Assembly (NCBI GenBank): GCA_023247035.1
Contig: JAHFHG010000016.1
Location: 1 to 40,832 of the forward strand
Length of the DNA stretch: 40,832 nucleotides
Source of the DNA: Candidatus Omnitrophota bacterium
GTDB taxonomy: Bacteria > Omnitrophota > Omnitrophia > Omnitrophales > Aquincolibacteriaceae
Direction of reading: 5' to 3'
Of this stretch, positions 8,601 to 16,476 are shown piece after piece; position 1 is the first letter of the stretch; each line of letters opens with the position of its first letter. Position numbers and translations under genes: made by a program. The notes beneath the pieces were generated by a model. The model did not search any database. It was not told the origin of the DNA and saw nothing but the letters and a program-made list of their open reading frames with translations.

Positions 8601-8722
8601 TGCCCCTGGCTCTCCGGGTTGACGAACTTTCCGGCCTCCGGGGACCAAACCCAATATCCAAAACCCGTCAAGGAAGGCGCAAAGGCAATCAGGAGGGTTA
8701 TCAAAACTATTTTGATTTTCAT
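5627..8722 (-). CDS. BamD-like TPR protein fused to a long coiled coil
   Basis: This is a 1031-residue protein starting with an export signal (MKIKIVLITLLIAFAPSLTGFG) without an obvious lipobox Cys. Residues about 40-310 are tetratricopeptide repeats of the BamD/YbgF type, with repeated patterns such as YNYAMKFYKDKNLDEAFEQL, FPNSKTAPEAQYRIG and YPQSELVSQARYQLAE. BamD-family proteins support outer-membrane beta-barrel insertion and are usually 240-300 residues long. Residues about 315-1020 are almost entirely Lys/Glu/Arg/Leu-rich heptads, predicted coiled coil, with a few short non-helical breaks (for example RIPSQVVNVSAD). It is first in an apparent operon with lptE and holA, behind a strong promoter. 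The TPR part is secure; assigning it to the BAM complex is inference, since no BamA is present here. Confidence 0.75.
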   Translation of the reverse strand: MKIKIVLITLLIAFAPSLTGFGYWVWSPEAGKFVNPESQGQDSAEEQYNYAMKFYKDKNLDEAFEQLKNIVKKFPNSKTAPEAQYRIGTIYEEKGDYLKAFRAYKKLVESYPQSDRFSEVIEREFRIGNLFLSGKKGKFAGLEILPSLPRAAEVFQHIGTQAPFSEYGGKAQFQLGVTYRKWSHYAEALKAFQEVIDQYPQSELVSQARYQLAETSYLRSATEFRNQRALDEASTEVNRFLTRYPDSNISEKAAKLRQAIDEKNAEKNYRIAAYYEKQNYVQSALIYYNDVSTRYPNTQWGEKSSRKLKTLKEPEKYFSDQEKELSERLQALDTELKKESEKTGKEGLEAERKILKERQKIVEKSKKETFKIRKDDLARRQRELKEKFKNLGKKKKLMAKNQSEDFKRAMERWHASLMSEQDSLYKEKEQLAGWQQELGVRDKSRVPDFVPFLGERSTELEKVRRMQAKNLYKLSKQKKSLLEEKEFLYKRYGEGAALLKQIEMEGMSPSEKKAGEEPQKEISKKEQEMFQEAGQEIANLQKKLDQKTASYRSHYGKAAGFSWKRIPSQVVNVSADAFTKSIDKSWEILNPFDRSGTQGEERQQRLLESRMHLKEKTASQQNIVQTLTEAFDAQLAFEERRRLLFKLESRDQVNLMELRKAIKTLEKEVRSSYEEIEDRHRRQKQLLDELEGLLKERKSQDTFFRRAGKTAGAPALAGAKLVRSFLFGLPHREVELTEAARELTEKPNTEEIKKIRQEIELEGLLIEGKSKNIVNRQRELEILKTKASLAGGYKFRSVLVRVPYLFIGEAIDSAKRIIPRKNRAEILINRLHRETQRLEEFKAELKEIEKEIDQSGAGPASGRARKTQASAAVSPREDSAAPAPDEATLKKEIEALSETLEIKRKTLESEKVISQTGLKTIESLSKRYEPLKWVPAGREKKLHKELQEIESDLVELIEKEKKLENQEYGILEKRIQKIDQVIPKVHSRMLSQDLLTERERMESRLSQLQSRRDFLIKELQRFEPVESAARA

Positions 8723-8765
8723 AACTTATTTTTTTAGCTTCACTTAGAGGAATTTAAGGAGGCCC

Positions 8766-8795
8766 AATATATCACGTCCCGACTTGGCCTGTCAA
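8766..8795 (-). promoter_or_regulatory. Strong sigma70-type promoter for the TPR-lptE-holA operon
   Basis: On the minus strand TTGACA (8795-8790) is separated by 18 bases from TATATT (8771-8766). Both boxes are near consensus, and the predicted transcript would have a leader of about 35 bases before the ATG at 8722. It lies in the 104-base gap after cutA. Confidence 0.65.
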
Positions 8796-8826
8796 TCTCG
8801 ATTTGGGTTCAAAAAATGCTTGGATT

Positions 8827-9156
8827 TTACTTCTTTTTGCCGAGAGCCTGCTCCATCCAGCGAAGATAAGAAACGCTTCCGCTGCGGATCGGAAGAACAA
8901 TGATTTCCGGGACCGAATAAGGGTGGCGCTGGCGAATGGCTTTTTCCAACTCTTTGAGGCGCGCGGCCTTTGTTTTAATAAAAAGAAGATGTTCCCGGGA
9001 CTTTTGCTTCTTCCCCTCCCACCAATAAAGCGAATCAACGGCAGAAGAAATATTGATACAGGCCGCGAGCTTTTTATTTAAAAGGAGGGAAGCGATCTGG
9101 AACGCAGCTTTGCGGGAGGGGGCGGTCGAAAGGACTAAAGCGTAAGCAATGTTCAA
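8827..9156 (-). CDS. cutA: CutA1-type divalent cation tolerance protein
   Basis: The 109-residue protein matches the small trimeric CutA1 family: an N-terminal strand ALVLSTAP, then LNKKLAACINISSAVDSLYWWEGK, a central LLFIKT strand and the conserved HPYSVPEIIVLPI. CutA1 was linked to copper tolerance in E. coli, but its biochemical role remains unclear. There is no ATG near the family start; the start is a TTG one base after the TAA of the winged-helix gene, with no visible ribosome binding site, suggesting translational coupling. The length agrees with the family (about 100-115). Confidence 0.93.
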   Translation of the reverse strand: MNIAYALVLSTAPSRKAAFQIASLLLNKKLAACINISSAVDSLYWWEGKKQKSREHLLFIKTKAARLKELEKAIRQRHPYSVPEIIVLPIRSGSVSYLRWMEQALGKKK

Positions 9157-9157
9157 A

Positions 9158-9361
9158 TTAGCGGCGCGTTAAAGAAGCGCGGTAACCGGATTCAGGGCCG
9201 CTTAAGGTCACGTGCCCTTCTCGTGCCAGCCATCCGAGGCTCATTAAAAGAAGTTCGCGCGGTTTTCCGATCCCCTTGGTCAATTGGTCTAAAGTCGCGC
9301 TCCCTTTTTCATCCAGATAATGCCAAATATCGCCTGCGGCAATGCCTATTTCTGTGATCAT
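9158..9361 (-). CDS. Small winged helix-turn-helix protein (DUF2582-like)
   Basis: This is a 67-residue protein that looks like a single winged helix: GDIWHYLDEKGSATLDQLTKGIGKPRELLLMSLGWLAREGHVTL, then a short beta wing. The pattern fits the DUF2582 winged-helix family, whose members are short stand-alone proteins of unknown target. The ATG at 9361 has a good AAAGGGG ribosome binding site, and a promoter lies 50 bases upstream. It is followed immediately by cutA, so it could regulate or simply accompany it; nothing in the sequence decides this. Confidence 0.75.
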   Translation of the reverse strand: MITEIGIAAGDIWHYLDEKGSATLDQLTKGIGKPRELLLMSLGWLAREGHVTLSGPESGYRASLTRR

Positions 9362-9411
9362 CTTTTGTCCCCTTTCTACATTTCGTGCCGCCAGAAGGAT
9401 ACACCGCTTAA

Positions 9412-9440
9412 ACTATAACAAATCAATTCCAGGCTTTCAA
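9412..9440 (-). promoter_or_regulatory. Candidate promoter for the winged-helix gene and cutA
   Basis: On the minus strand TTGAAA (9440-9435) and TATAGT (9417-9412) are 17 bases apart, a good sigma70-type pair in the 91-base gap after uvrA. The leader to the ATG at 9361 would be about 45 bases and contains the AAAGGGG binding site. Confidence 0.55.
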
Positions 9441-9452
9441 ACATTTTCATTC

Positions 9453-12254
9453 TTACCCTCCGGCTGCCTTAGGTTCCGCGTCTAAATATCTCCGTAAGAA
9501 CCTGCCGGTATAGGATTCTTTCACCGACGCGACCTCTTCGGGGCTTCCGCAAGCCACAACCCTGCCGCCGTCAGGCCCTCCTTCAGGCCCGAGGTCGATA
9601 AGATAATCCGCCATTTTGATGACCTCGAGATTGTGCTCAATAATGAGGATCGTATTCCCCTGATCCCGCAGGCCCAAAAGCGCGGAAAGAAGATTTTGAA
9701 TATCTCCGAAGTGGAGCCCTGTTGTCGGCTCATCAAGCAGATAAAGGGTCTTTCCGGTTGCCTTTTTACTTAATTCCGCTGCCAGCTTGATCCTCTGGGC
9801 CTCGCCTCCGGAAAGCGTGGTGGAAGGCTGGCCCAGCGTTAAATAGCCCAGCCCGATGGATTTCAGAAGGATAAGCCTATCCTGGATCATCGAAAAGCTT
9901 GAAAAGAAATCGATCGCCTCTTCGACCGTCATCTCCAGCGCTTCGGCGATATTTTTGTCCTTATAACGCACTTCAAGCGTCTGCTCATTGTAACGCCTTC
10001 CGCGGCAATTTTCGCAAAGCACGTAAATATCCGGCATAAAACTCATCTGCAACTTTTCGCACCCTTCTCCGCGGCAATTCTCGCAGCGCCCGCCTTTCAA
10101 ATTAAAGCTGAAACGCGACGGCGAGTAATCCCGCAGCTTGGATTCCGAAAGCGAGCTGAATACTTTGCGGATGAATCCGAAAAGGTCCGTATAGGTTGCG
10201 GGATTCGAGCGAGGCGTTCGGCCGATCGGCGACTGATCGATTTCAAGCACCTTGTCAATCTGTTCAGCCCCCGCAATCGCGCGGAATTTTCCAACGTGAT
10301 CGTGGGTCTTCCAAATCCGATTGTGGAGTTCCTTATACAGGATGTCGTGAACCAGAGTGCTTTTGCCGGATCCCGAAACGCCCGTCACGCAAACCAGGAG
10401 CCCCAAAGGAATCGCGACGTCTATTTTTTTCAAATTGTGCTCTTCGCAGCCCTTGAGGATTAATTTTTTCGCCTTCGAACAATTTTTCCTTTCTTTCGGA
10501 ACAGGAATCGTAAGCCCCCCGGATAAATATTGAACGGTTAAAGAGCGTTGATCAGATCCGTACCGGCCTTCAGAACCTTCGGCGACGATTTCCCCGCCCT
10601 GCCGGCCCGCTCCCGGGCCCAGGTCGATCAAATAATCCGCGCGCCGCATCGTTTCTTCGTCGTGCTCGACGACCAAGACCGTATTCTTCAGATCGCGCAG
10701 CTGCTCGAGGGTATTCAAAAGTTTTTCGTTGTCGCGCGGGTGCAGGCCGACACTGGGTTCGTCGAGGACGTAAAGAACTCCCGTCAGCCCGACTCCGATT
10801 TGCGCGGCCAGCCTGATGCGCTGCAATTCCCCGCCGGCCAGCGTTGCGACAGTCCGGTCCAGCGTCAGATAGCCCAGCCCGACATTGGATAGAAATTTCA
10901 AACGCGAGCGCACTTCTTTGAGAAGCGGGCCCGTAACCGGTTCTTTGCCGGGAAATTCAAGGGTATTAAAAAAACCGGCCGCGTCTTCAACCGACTGTTC
11001 GGTCATTTCAATGATATTTTTTTGCTGAATACGAACCTCCAAACTCTCTTTCTTGAGGCGCCTGCCTTGGCATTCAGGACACGTCTCCTCGCGCAGGAAT
11101 TTCCGCACTTTGCGGCGCACTTCTTCGGAAGCGGTCTCGTGGAATAACCGGTTCAACTCCTCGATCAATCCCGACAAATCATTGTCTCCCCAGAAGAAAG
11201 CCTCTCGAGCTTCTTCGGGCCAGTCTTTCCACGGCGCGTTCCATTCAAAACGATATTTCTTTTTCAGATCGTAAAGCAGATCCTCGATAAAATATTTGTT
11301 GAAGGAAAAAAAAATCTCCTCATTGAGCGCCCCGCTCATCAAGGGCTTTGTCTCATCGCGAATCAATCCGTCCATTAAAATCTGGGAGAGCTTGCCGAGC
11401 CCCCTGCATTTCGCGCACGCGCCGTAAGGGCTGTTGAAGGAGAATACGTTCGGCGTAAGATCCGGCAGGCTCATCTGGCATTGCGGGCAGCTTCGTTTCG
11501 TGGAAAAAAAACGGACGGTATTCTTGCCGGCCTTGGAAAGCGGAAGGATCGAAAGAAAACCTCCCGCGAGATCGAGGGCCGTGTCCAGAGACTGCGTTAA
11601 AAGTTTTTGTTTTTTGGGATCAACCCGAAGATGATCCACAAGGACTTCAATATCGTGGCGCCGGTTTTTGGGAAGCTTCCATTGAGGCTCGATGCGCCGG
11701 AATACGCCGTCAATCCGGGCCTGGCTGAATCCTTTCTTAAGCGTTTCTTGAAATAGTTTCTGGAACTCCCCTTTGCGGCCGCGCACAAGCGGCGCCAGAA
11801 TTTTAATTTCTTCCGCCGCATAAGATTTCAGAACCTCTTTAAAGATTTGCTCCCGGCTTAAGGATTCCAGCGCAATGCGGCACTGAGGGCAGTGCGGCGT
11901 GCCGGCCTTTGCGTAAAGGAGCCGCAGGTAATCGTAAATTTCGGTGACGGTCGCAACGGTCGAACGCGGATTGTGGGTGACCGATCTCTGTTCGATCGCA
12001 ATGCTGGGGGAAAGCCCGGAAAGATAATCGACGTCGGGTTTTTTCAGTTTCTCAAGAAACTGGCGGGCATAAGAAGAAAGGCTCTCAAGATAACGCCTTT
12101 GGCCTTCGGCATAAATCGTATCGAAGGCGAGCGAAGATTTTCCGGATCCCGAAAGTCCGGTAATGACGACCAGCTTATTGCGCGGAATGCTCAAGCTTAA
12201 ATTTTTGAGATTGTGCTCGCGCGCCCCGCGGATTTCAATCGTCGTGCTGGCCAT
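9453..12254 (-). CDS. uvrA: Excinuclease ABC subunit A
   Basis: UvrA is the damage sensor of nucleotide excision repair, a dimeric ATPase with two ABC modules that loads UvrB. Both Walker A motifs are present (GLSGSGKSS near residue 33 and GVSGSGKST in the second half), as are both ABC signatures ([12 protein letters not shown] and [12 protein letters not shown]) and both LDEP Walker B motifs. The zinc modules show CPQC/CAKC in the first half and CENC/CENC in the second. At 933 residues it is full length. The ATG lies three bases after the nadX stop. UvrC is encoded in the same window but 7 kb away in a different apparent operon; UvrB is not seen. Confidence 0.98.
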   Translation of the reverse strand: MASTTIEIRGAREHNLKNLSLSIPRNKLVVITGLSGSGKSSLAFDTIYAEGQRRYLESLSSYARQFLEKLKKPDVDYLSGLSPSIAIEQRSVTHNPRSTVATVTEIYDYLRLLYAKAGTPHCPQCRIALESLSREQIFKEVLKSYAAEEIKILAPLVRGRKGEFQKLFQETLKKGFSQARIDGVFRRIEPQWKLPKNRRHDIEVLVDHLRVDPKKQKLLTQSLDTALDLAGGFLSILPLSKAGKNTVRFFSTKRSCPQCQMSLPDLTPNVFSFNSPYGACAKCRGLGKLSQILMDGLIRDETKPLMSGALNEEIFFSFNKYFIEDLLYDLKKKYRFEWNAPWKDWPEEAREAFFWGDNDLSGLIEELNRLFHETASEEVRRKVRKFLREETCPECQGRRLKKESLEVRIQQKNIIEMTEQSVEDAAGFFNTLEFPGKEPVTGPLLKEVRSRLKFLSNVGLGYLTLDRTVATLAGGELQRIRLAAQIGVGLTGVLYVLDEPSVGLHPRDNEKLLNTLEQLRDLKNTVLVVEHDEETMRRADYLIDLGPGAGRQGGEIVAEGSEGRYGSDQRSLTVQYLSGGLTIPVPKERKNCSKAKKLILKGCEEHNLKKIDVAIPLGLLVCVTGVSGSGKSTLVHDILYKELHNRIWKTHDHVGKFRAIAGAEQIDKVLEIDQSPIGRTPRSNPATYTDLFGFIRKVFSSLSESKLRDYSPSRFSFNLKGGRCENCRGEGCEKLQMSFMPDIYVLCENCRGRRYNEQTLEVRYKDKNIAEALEMTVEEAIDFFSSFSMIQDRLILLKSIGLGYLTLGQPSTTLSGGEAQRIKLAAELSKKATGKTLYLLDEPTTGLHFGDIQNLLSALLGLRDQGNTILIIEHNLEVIKMADYLIDLGPEGGPDGGRVVACGSPEEVASVKESYTGRFLRRYLDAEPKAAGG

Positions 12255-12257
12255 CGC

Positions 12258-13067
12258 TTAGGTTCCGATCCGCACGTTCGAGAGAATTTTTCTCAAAGTG
12301 GCCACGGCCGAGCAGACCGCTAAAAGGCTCGTCTTGGGATTCCCGGGCGAGGGGACATTTTGTGTCAGCGTGCGGATCTCTCCGAAATCCCCTTTTAAAA
12401 TAACCTCGTGCTGGTTGCTCAAGTAACGCTTGGAAGTCCAGATTTCGACCTGCGTCCTCTCAGGCCCGAGTCCGGCAAGACTGAGGATTGCGGCCACGTT
12501 AATATTTTGAGGAAATCCGCGGACAGCCTCAAGAGCGGATCCTTTAAAAACGCAAGCCTCTTTTCGCCCTTCTAAAGGAGGAAATTTTCTTTCGATAAAA
12601 TAAGGCGCCCCGCGCAATCCCAGCGGCGGCTTTCGCGTGATCAGCCGGACCTGCCTGAGTCCGCCTTCCCTGGCCGCCAAAAGGGCGTCGATACCCGCAA
12701 TCGCGCCGGAAGGGATCCAGAGCCTCCCGCGGCTTGGTTTCAGCGCATCTTTGACTTGATTCAATAAACCTCCGACACTCATAATCAAAACGTCTTTGTT
12801 TTGAGATAACCCTTGCTTTGCCGCTTCTGCCGCCACCGGCGGGGCGGCGGCTTCAACCACAATATCCGAAGCCTCGATCAATTTGGAGAGCCCGACGACC
12901 GGGAGGGATTTATTTTTTAATAAATATTTCAGCCGTTCGGCTTTTTCGGGATTGGGGTCGCATAAAAAAGACAATCGCGCTTGACGCGCAAACTGCCCAG
13001 CGACGGCTTGGGCCAAAGCAGAACCGATCACCCCGCAGCCGATGATGCCGACCTTTTGTTTTTTCAT
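12258..13067 (-). CDS. nadX: L-aspartate dehydrogenase (NAD biosynthesis)
   Basis: The protein has an N-terminal Rossmann motif ([14 protein letters not shown]) and then the family signatures [14 protein letters not shown], the RKPP segment, FPQNINVAA, a conserved His in [14 protein letters not shown] (H220), and the end [16 protein letters not shown]-aspartate dehydrogenase oxidises L-aspartate to iminoaspartate, the substrate of quinolinate synthase NadA. At 269 residues it matches the family. It stands between panD and uvrA in the same direction. NadA and NadC are not in the window. An alternative reading as a general aspartate/homoserine dehydrogenase is unlikely given the C-terminal signatures. 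Confidence 0.93.
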   Translation of the reverse strand: MKKQKVGIIGCGVIGSALAQAVAGQFARQARLSFLCDPNPEKAERLKYLLKNKSLPVVGLSKLIEASDIVVEAAAPPVAAEAAKQGLSQNKDVLIMSVGGLLNQVKDALKPSRGRLWIPSGAIAGIDALLAAREGGLRQVRLITRKPPLGLRGAPYFIERKFPPLEGRKEACVFKGSALEAVRGFPQNINVAAILSLAGLGPERTQVEIWTSKRYLSNQHEVILKGDFGEIRTLTQNVPSPGNPKTSLLAVCSAVATLRKILSNVRIGT

Positions 13068-13112
13068 TGAGTTCTATGATTTTATTTCAGGGCAGGTTCA
13101 ATCTTAGACAAG

Positions 13113-13463
13113 TCAACGGACTATGCGGTTATCGGCATCCACGCGGACAATGCGGGGCTTGTGCTGTTGAACCTCTTCGCCGTTCAAAACCACAAACGTC
13201 ATAATAATGACAAGGTCCCCTTTTTTGCCGTATTTGGCCGCGCCGCCGTTCAAGCAAATTTCTCCCGAACCGGCCGCGCCTTCAAGGGCGTAACTTTCGA
13301 TCCGGGATCCGTTGGTCAGATTGGCAATGAGGACCTTTTCGCCGGGCAGAATATCGGCGTGGCGCAAAAGATCGCCGTCAATCGTAATACTGCCTTCATA
13401 ATCGATCCGGGCATCGGTCACCGTGGCCCGGTGGATTTTCCCGTGCAAAATTTGCCGCTGCAT
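13113..13463 (-). CDS. panD: Aspartate 1-decarboxylase proenzyme
   Basis: PanD makes beta-alanine from L-aspartate for pantothenate synthesis. The 116-residue protein carries the self-cleavage site Gly24-Ser25 within YEGSITID, where Ser25 becomes the pyruvoyl group, along with Lys9 and Tyr22 of the active site. The ANLTNGSRIESYALEGAAGSGEICLNGGAA stretch is typical. The ATG at 13463 is preceded by GGAG at a suitable distance. It is 21 bases downstream of panC, the enzyme that uses its product. Confidence 0.98.
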   Translation of the reverse strand: MQRQILHGKIHRATVTDARIDYEGSITIDGDLLRHADILPGEKVLIANLTNGSRIESYALEGAAGSGEICLNGGAAKYGKKGDLVIIMTFVVLNGEEVQQHKPRIVRVDADNRIVR

Positions 13464-13484
13464 CTGAAATCTTCTCCGCTCTTT

Positions 13485-14336
13485 CTATTTTGAAATTCGA
13501 ATTATAACATTATCGATAAGTCTTGTCTTGCCCACAAAACACGCGGCCAAAGCGACCATTTTCCCCTGAACTATTTTACAGGGTTCAAGAGTTTCCGGAT
13601 CTGCAATTTCAAAATAATCCACCCGGTCCACCTTGGATTTGAGCCGGCGGAATGCTTCTCTTTTCAGCCGCCGGAGATTTTTTCTTCCGAACCGGATTTC
13701 TTTTCGAATCCAAAAAAGCGTTTGGGAAATATGCGAAGCCCTCCGGCGTTCCTCCGCGCTTAAATAAAGATTCCTGGAGCTTAAAGCCAATCCCTCCCGC
13801 TCGCGGGCCGTCGGAATGAAACGCAGGCGGAGGGGAAAATTCAGGTCGCGGACCAGGCGGCGCACAACCGCGCATTGTTGAAAATCTTTGAGCCCGAAAT
13901 AGGCCGTATCCGGGCGGACGATATTAAAAAGTTTCGTGACGACGGTCGCTACTCCGCGGAAATGTCCGGGGCGGAATTTTCCGCACAGAACGCCGGTAAG
14001 CTTCGGATCCATATCCACAAAAGTCGAAAAACCCGGAGGATAAATTTGGCGGGCCGACGGAATAAAAAGATAATCCGCTCCGCCGGCTCGAAGGAGCGCC
14101 TTGTCTTTTTTCAAAGGCCGGGGATATTTTTTAAAATCCTCGTGAGGCCCGAACTGGGCTGGATTGACGAAGATACTCACCACAAGAATATCGTTTTCCT
14201 GAACCGCCTTGCGCACCAGAGCGAGATGCCCCTTGTGCAAGGCGCCCAGGGTGGGGACAAAACCGATCCTTTTATTTTTTTGTCTTAAGCGGGTTATTTC
14301 CCGCTTCAGGACTTCGGAGCTTCGTATCTCTTTCAA
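13485..14336 (-). CDS. panC: Pantothenate synthetase (pantoate-beta-alanine ligase)
   Basis: PanC joins pantoate and beta-alanine using ATP. The sequence has the class I nucleotidyl-transferase motif in PTLGALHKGH, then SIFVNPAQFGPHEDFKKYPR and the conserved FRGVATVVTKLFNIV and FGLKDFQQ segments. At 283 residues it is full length. The start is a TTG at 14336: it places PTLG at residue 28, as in E. coli PanC, whereas no ATG occurs before that motif. This start lies 65 bases inside the end of folK, so the two genes overlap in different frames. PanB is not seen in this window. Confidence 0.96.
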   Translation of the reverse strand: MKEIRSSEVLKREITRLRQKNKRIGFVPTLGALHKGHLALVRKAVQENDILVVSIFVNPAQFGPHEDFKKYPRPLKKDKALLRAGGADYLFIPSARQIYPPGFSTFVDMDPKLTGVLCGKFRPGHFRGVATVVTKLFNIVRPDTAYFGLKDFQQCAVVRRLVRDLNFPLRLRFIPTAREREGLALSSRNLYLSAEERRRASHISQTLFWIRKEIRFGRKNLRRLKREAFRRLKSKVDRVDYFEIADPETLEPCKIVQGKMVALAACFVGKTRLIDNVIIRISK

Positions 14337-14823
14337 ATTTTGACCAGACCTGCGCCTCGCTTCGCGCGCAAATCTCCTCCCAAAGAAATTTTATTGTTTT
14401 TCCTAACTCAGGGTGTATCCAATCCGGCGCAATGTCCGCAAGCGGCTTTAAAACAAAGGCCCTCTGGTGAAGCCGCGGATGAGGGACCTCCAGCCCGGGC
14501 TCATGAATCACTTGATTTCCATAAAAGAGCAAATCCAGATCGAGCGTCCGCGGAGCGTTTTTTTCTTTTCGCCTGCGCCCCAGCAAAATTTCGACTTTGA
14601 GAAGTTCCCCAAGCAGCTCGCGGGGCTTTAACCCGGCCGCGATCTCCCACACCGCGTTCAGGTATTTGCCCTGCGGCGGCCCTCCGACCGGCTCGGTCTG
14701 GTAAACGGGAGAAAGTTTCACGACCTTGATCCGCCTGTTTTTTTCAAGCCAACTTTTCGCGCTGCTGAGATTGCCCGATCGATTGCCCAGGTTGGAGCCG
14801 ACTGCGATAAAGGCACGAATCAT
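14272..14823 (-). CDS. folK: HPPK: 6-hydroxymethyl-7,8-dihydropterin pyrophosphokinase
   Basis: FolK transfers pyrophosphate from ATP to hydroxymethyl-dihydropterin in folate synthesis. Family signatures are AFIAVGSNLGNR, the YQTEPVGGPPQGKYLNAV loop, RTLDLDLLFYG with the metal-binding Asp residues, and PHPRLHQRAFVL. At 183 residues it is about 20-25 longer than the usual 160. The extra C-terminal tail (SPEAGNNPLKTKK) is the part that overlaps panC in another frame, so the tail may simply reflect a stop codon lost into the neighbouring gene. FolB and FolP are not nearby. Confidence 0.96.
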   Translation of the reverse strand: MIRAFIAVGSNLGNRSGNLSSAKSWLEKNRRIKVVKLSPVYQTEPVGGPPQGKYLNAVWEIAAGLKPRELLGELLKVEILLGRRRKEKNAPRTLDLDLLFYGNQVIHEPGLEVPHPRLHQRAFVLKPLADIAPDWIHPELGKTIKFLWEEICARSEAQVWSKFERDTKLRSPEAGNNPLKTKK

Positions 14824-14857
14824 AGAACGGAAATTTCAAAAACCGCTGGATGTTGAA

Positions 14858-16054
14858 TTATTTTTTGTGAGGATGCGTGTGGCTTTTGGCGATCCGCCCA
14901 ACGGCTTCTTCCAGACGGGTTTCGGAAATCGTAAGTGAGATCCTGAAATACCCTTCCCCGTGAGGGCCGAAACCGTTGCCCGGCGTGACCACAATACTCA
15001 TCTGTTCAAGAAATTGAAGGGCCAGTTCTGCGGACGTATAGCCGGGCGGAACGGGAATCCAGCAATAAAACGTGGCCGGCGGCGGAGCGAAATTCCAGCC
15101 GATATTCCGGAAACCTTGGACTAAAGTATCCCGCCTCTTTTGATAAATCTTTAAAAGCGCCTGATGCGCGCGCTCGCCCTCATCGAGGGCCTTTTTGGCA
15201 GCCCACTGAATGGCCTGAAAAATGCCGGAGTCCACATTCGACTTCACCTTTGCAAGGAGCGCTAAAGCCTCGGTATTGCCGGCCGCAAAACCAACCCGCC
15301 AGCCCGTCATATTGAAGGTCTTTGAAAGCGAATGAAATTCTACGGCGATCTCTTTGGCGCCTTCGATTTCCAGAATACTCGGCGCCTCATACCCTTCGTA
15401 GCCGACTTCGCAATAGGCGGCATCTTGAGCCACGAGGAGCTGATGTTCGTACGCAAAGTCGATCACATCCTCAAAGAACGCCTTGGAGGCAACCGCGGAG
15501 GTCGGATTGTTCGGGTAGTTCATATAAATAAGTTTGGCCTTCTTCAAAATATCGGAAGGGATCGCCCCGAGGTCAGGCAGGAAATCATTGGATTCCAGAA
15601 GGGGCATAAAATAAGGGACGCCGCCGGCAAAAAGGGTTCCCGACCTGTAGGGAGGATAGCCGGGATCCGGGATCAGCGCCACATCCCCGGAATTTAGAAT
15701 CGCAAGCGGGAGGTGCGCAATGCCCTCCTTGGAGCCGATGAGCGGCAGGATTTCTTCGGCCGGATCGAGCCGCGCCCTAAAACGTTTCTGAAAAAAATCC
15801 GCAATGCTTTCCCGGAAAACAGGCATACCGGTGTCCAAAGCATACCGGTGATTTTTGGGATCCTTCGCCGCTTCAGAAAGGGCCTCGACGATAAAATCCG
15901 GCGTCGGCAGATCCGGATCGCCGACTCCCAGATCAATCACGTCCCTGCCCTTTGCGATCAGCTCGCGTTTTTTCCGGTCGATTTCCGCGAAAAGATAGGG
16001 AGGCAATTGCTTCAACCGTTCGGGAGGCTCAAAACGAATGATTTTCTTTTGCAT
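14858..16054 (-). CDS. dapL: LL-diaminopimelate aminotransferase
   Basis: This is a class I/II PLP aminotransferase of 398 residues. The catalytic lysine is K245 in HSLSKTFNMTGWRVG; the cofactor is further held by the NYPNNPTSAV, QDAAYCEV (D211, Y214) and GYFRIS elements. The start PPYLFAEIDRKKRELIAKG and the PTPDFIVEAL stretch resemble the DapL group, which converts tetrahydrodipicolinate directly to LL-diaminopimelate for lysine and peptidoglycan. A related aspartate or alanine aminotransferase role cannot be excluded by motif alone. The gene has its own promoter with the -10 box only ten bases before the ATG and no ribosome binding site, so the mRNA may be nearly leaderless. Confidence 0.88.
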   Translation of the reverse strand: MQKKIIRFEPPERLKQLPPYLFAEIDRKKRELIAKGRDVIDLGVGDPDLPTPDFIVEALSEAAKDPKNHRYALDTGMPVFRESIADFFQKRFRARLDPAEEILPLIGSKEGIAHLPLAILNSGDVALIPDPGYPPYRSGTLFAGGVPYFMPLLESNDFLPDLGAIPSDILKKAKLIYMNYPNNPTSAVASKAFFEDVIDFAYEHQLLVAQDAAYCEVGYEGYEAPSILEIEGAKEIAVEFHSLSKTFNMTGWRVGFAAGNTEALALLAKVKSNVDSGIFQAIQWAAKKALDEGERAHQALLKIYQKRRDTLVQGFRNIGWNFAPPPATFYCWIPVPPGYTSAELALQFLEQMSIVVTPGNGFGPHGEGYFRISLTISETRLEEAVGRIAKSHTHPHKK

Positions 16055-16064
16055 AGGAGCGGCG

Positions 16065-16093
16065 ATTATAACAGAGGAAATTAAATTTGAAAA
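16065..16093 (-). promoter_or_regulatory. Promoter for dapL
   Basis: On the minus strand TTTTCA (16093-16088) is followed after 17 bases by a perfect TATAAT (16070-16065). The ATG of dapL (16054) begins ten bases after the -10 box, so the transcript would have a leader of only a few bases. The -35 box overlaps the end of the preceding small gene. Confidence 0.6.
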
Positions 16094-16275
16094 GAGAAGC
16101 CGGGGTTCAAAAGACGGAGTTCGTAGGCCTTTAATCTTACTTCTTCTCTGACCCAGGAGCAGCGCGTGGAAATGTAGAGGGAATAAACGTCTAAAAACTC
16201 ATCCTGCTTTTTTTGTATTTCTTCTCTCAGATCTTCTTCGTCCTGAATCTTTAAAATAAGGTACGGCGTTTTCAT
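16081..16275 (-). CDS. Small unknown protein, third copy of a tandem module
   Basis: This 64-residue protein is not a family I recognise. Its C-terminal half, FLDVYSLYISTRCSWVREEVRLKAYELRLLNPGFSF when read in short pieces, parallels the tail of the 273-residue protein and the 58-residue protein encoded just upstream: all share a FLxLYxxw-xT core, a charged helix, then an E-L-x2-L-x-P-x-F-x-F end. No signal peptide or membrane segment is visible, so it is probably cytoplasmic. The ATG is preceded by GGGGA at a fair distance. Confidence 0.6.
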   Translation of the reverse strand: MKTPYLILKIQDEEDLREEIQKKQDEFLDVYSLYISTRCSWVREEVRLKAYELRLLNPGFSFQI

Positions 16276-16299
16276 AGGAATGTCCCCAGACCTTATCTG

Positions 16300-16476
16300 T
16301 TAAAAAGCCTTCTGAAATTCCCGACGCAGGCTGAAATGCGGCTCCGCGGCTAAAATCTCACCCAGAAGATTGAGGCACCGGCGCTGGACATCTTCCCGGT
16401 GGGTTTCGTGCCATAAGGAGTAAAGCTGCAAGAGCTTCTTTGCCTTGATACGGAATCTACGCGCATTTCCTCTCAT
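16300..16476 (-). CDS. Small unknown protein, second copy of a tandem module
   Basis: The ORF track gives a longer 120-residue frame here, but its first part lies antiphase over the 273-residue gene. The likely start is the ATG at 16476, ten bases after a GGGAGG ribosome binding site, giving 58 basic residues. It overlaps the upstream stop by 20 bases. The sequence KLLQLYSLWHETHRED and the end PHFSLRREFQKAF closely parallel QFLDLYAQWLETKNP and PAFGFDPDREFQRG at the end of the upstream protein. Function is unknown; the relationship is visible directly in the residues. Confidence 0.6.
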   Translation of the reverse strand: MRGNARRFRIKAKKLLQLYSLWHETHREDVQRRCLNLLGEILAAEPHFSLRREFQKAF

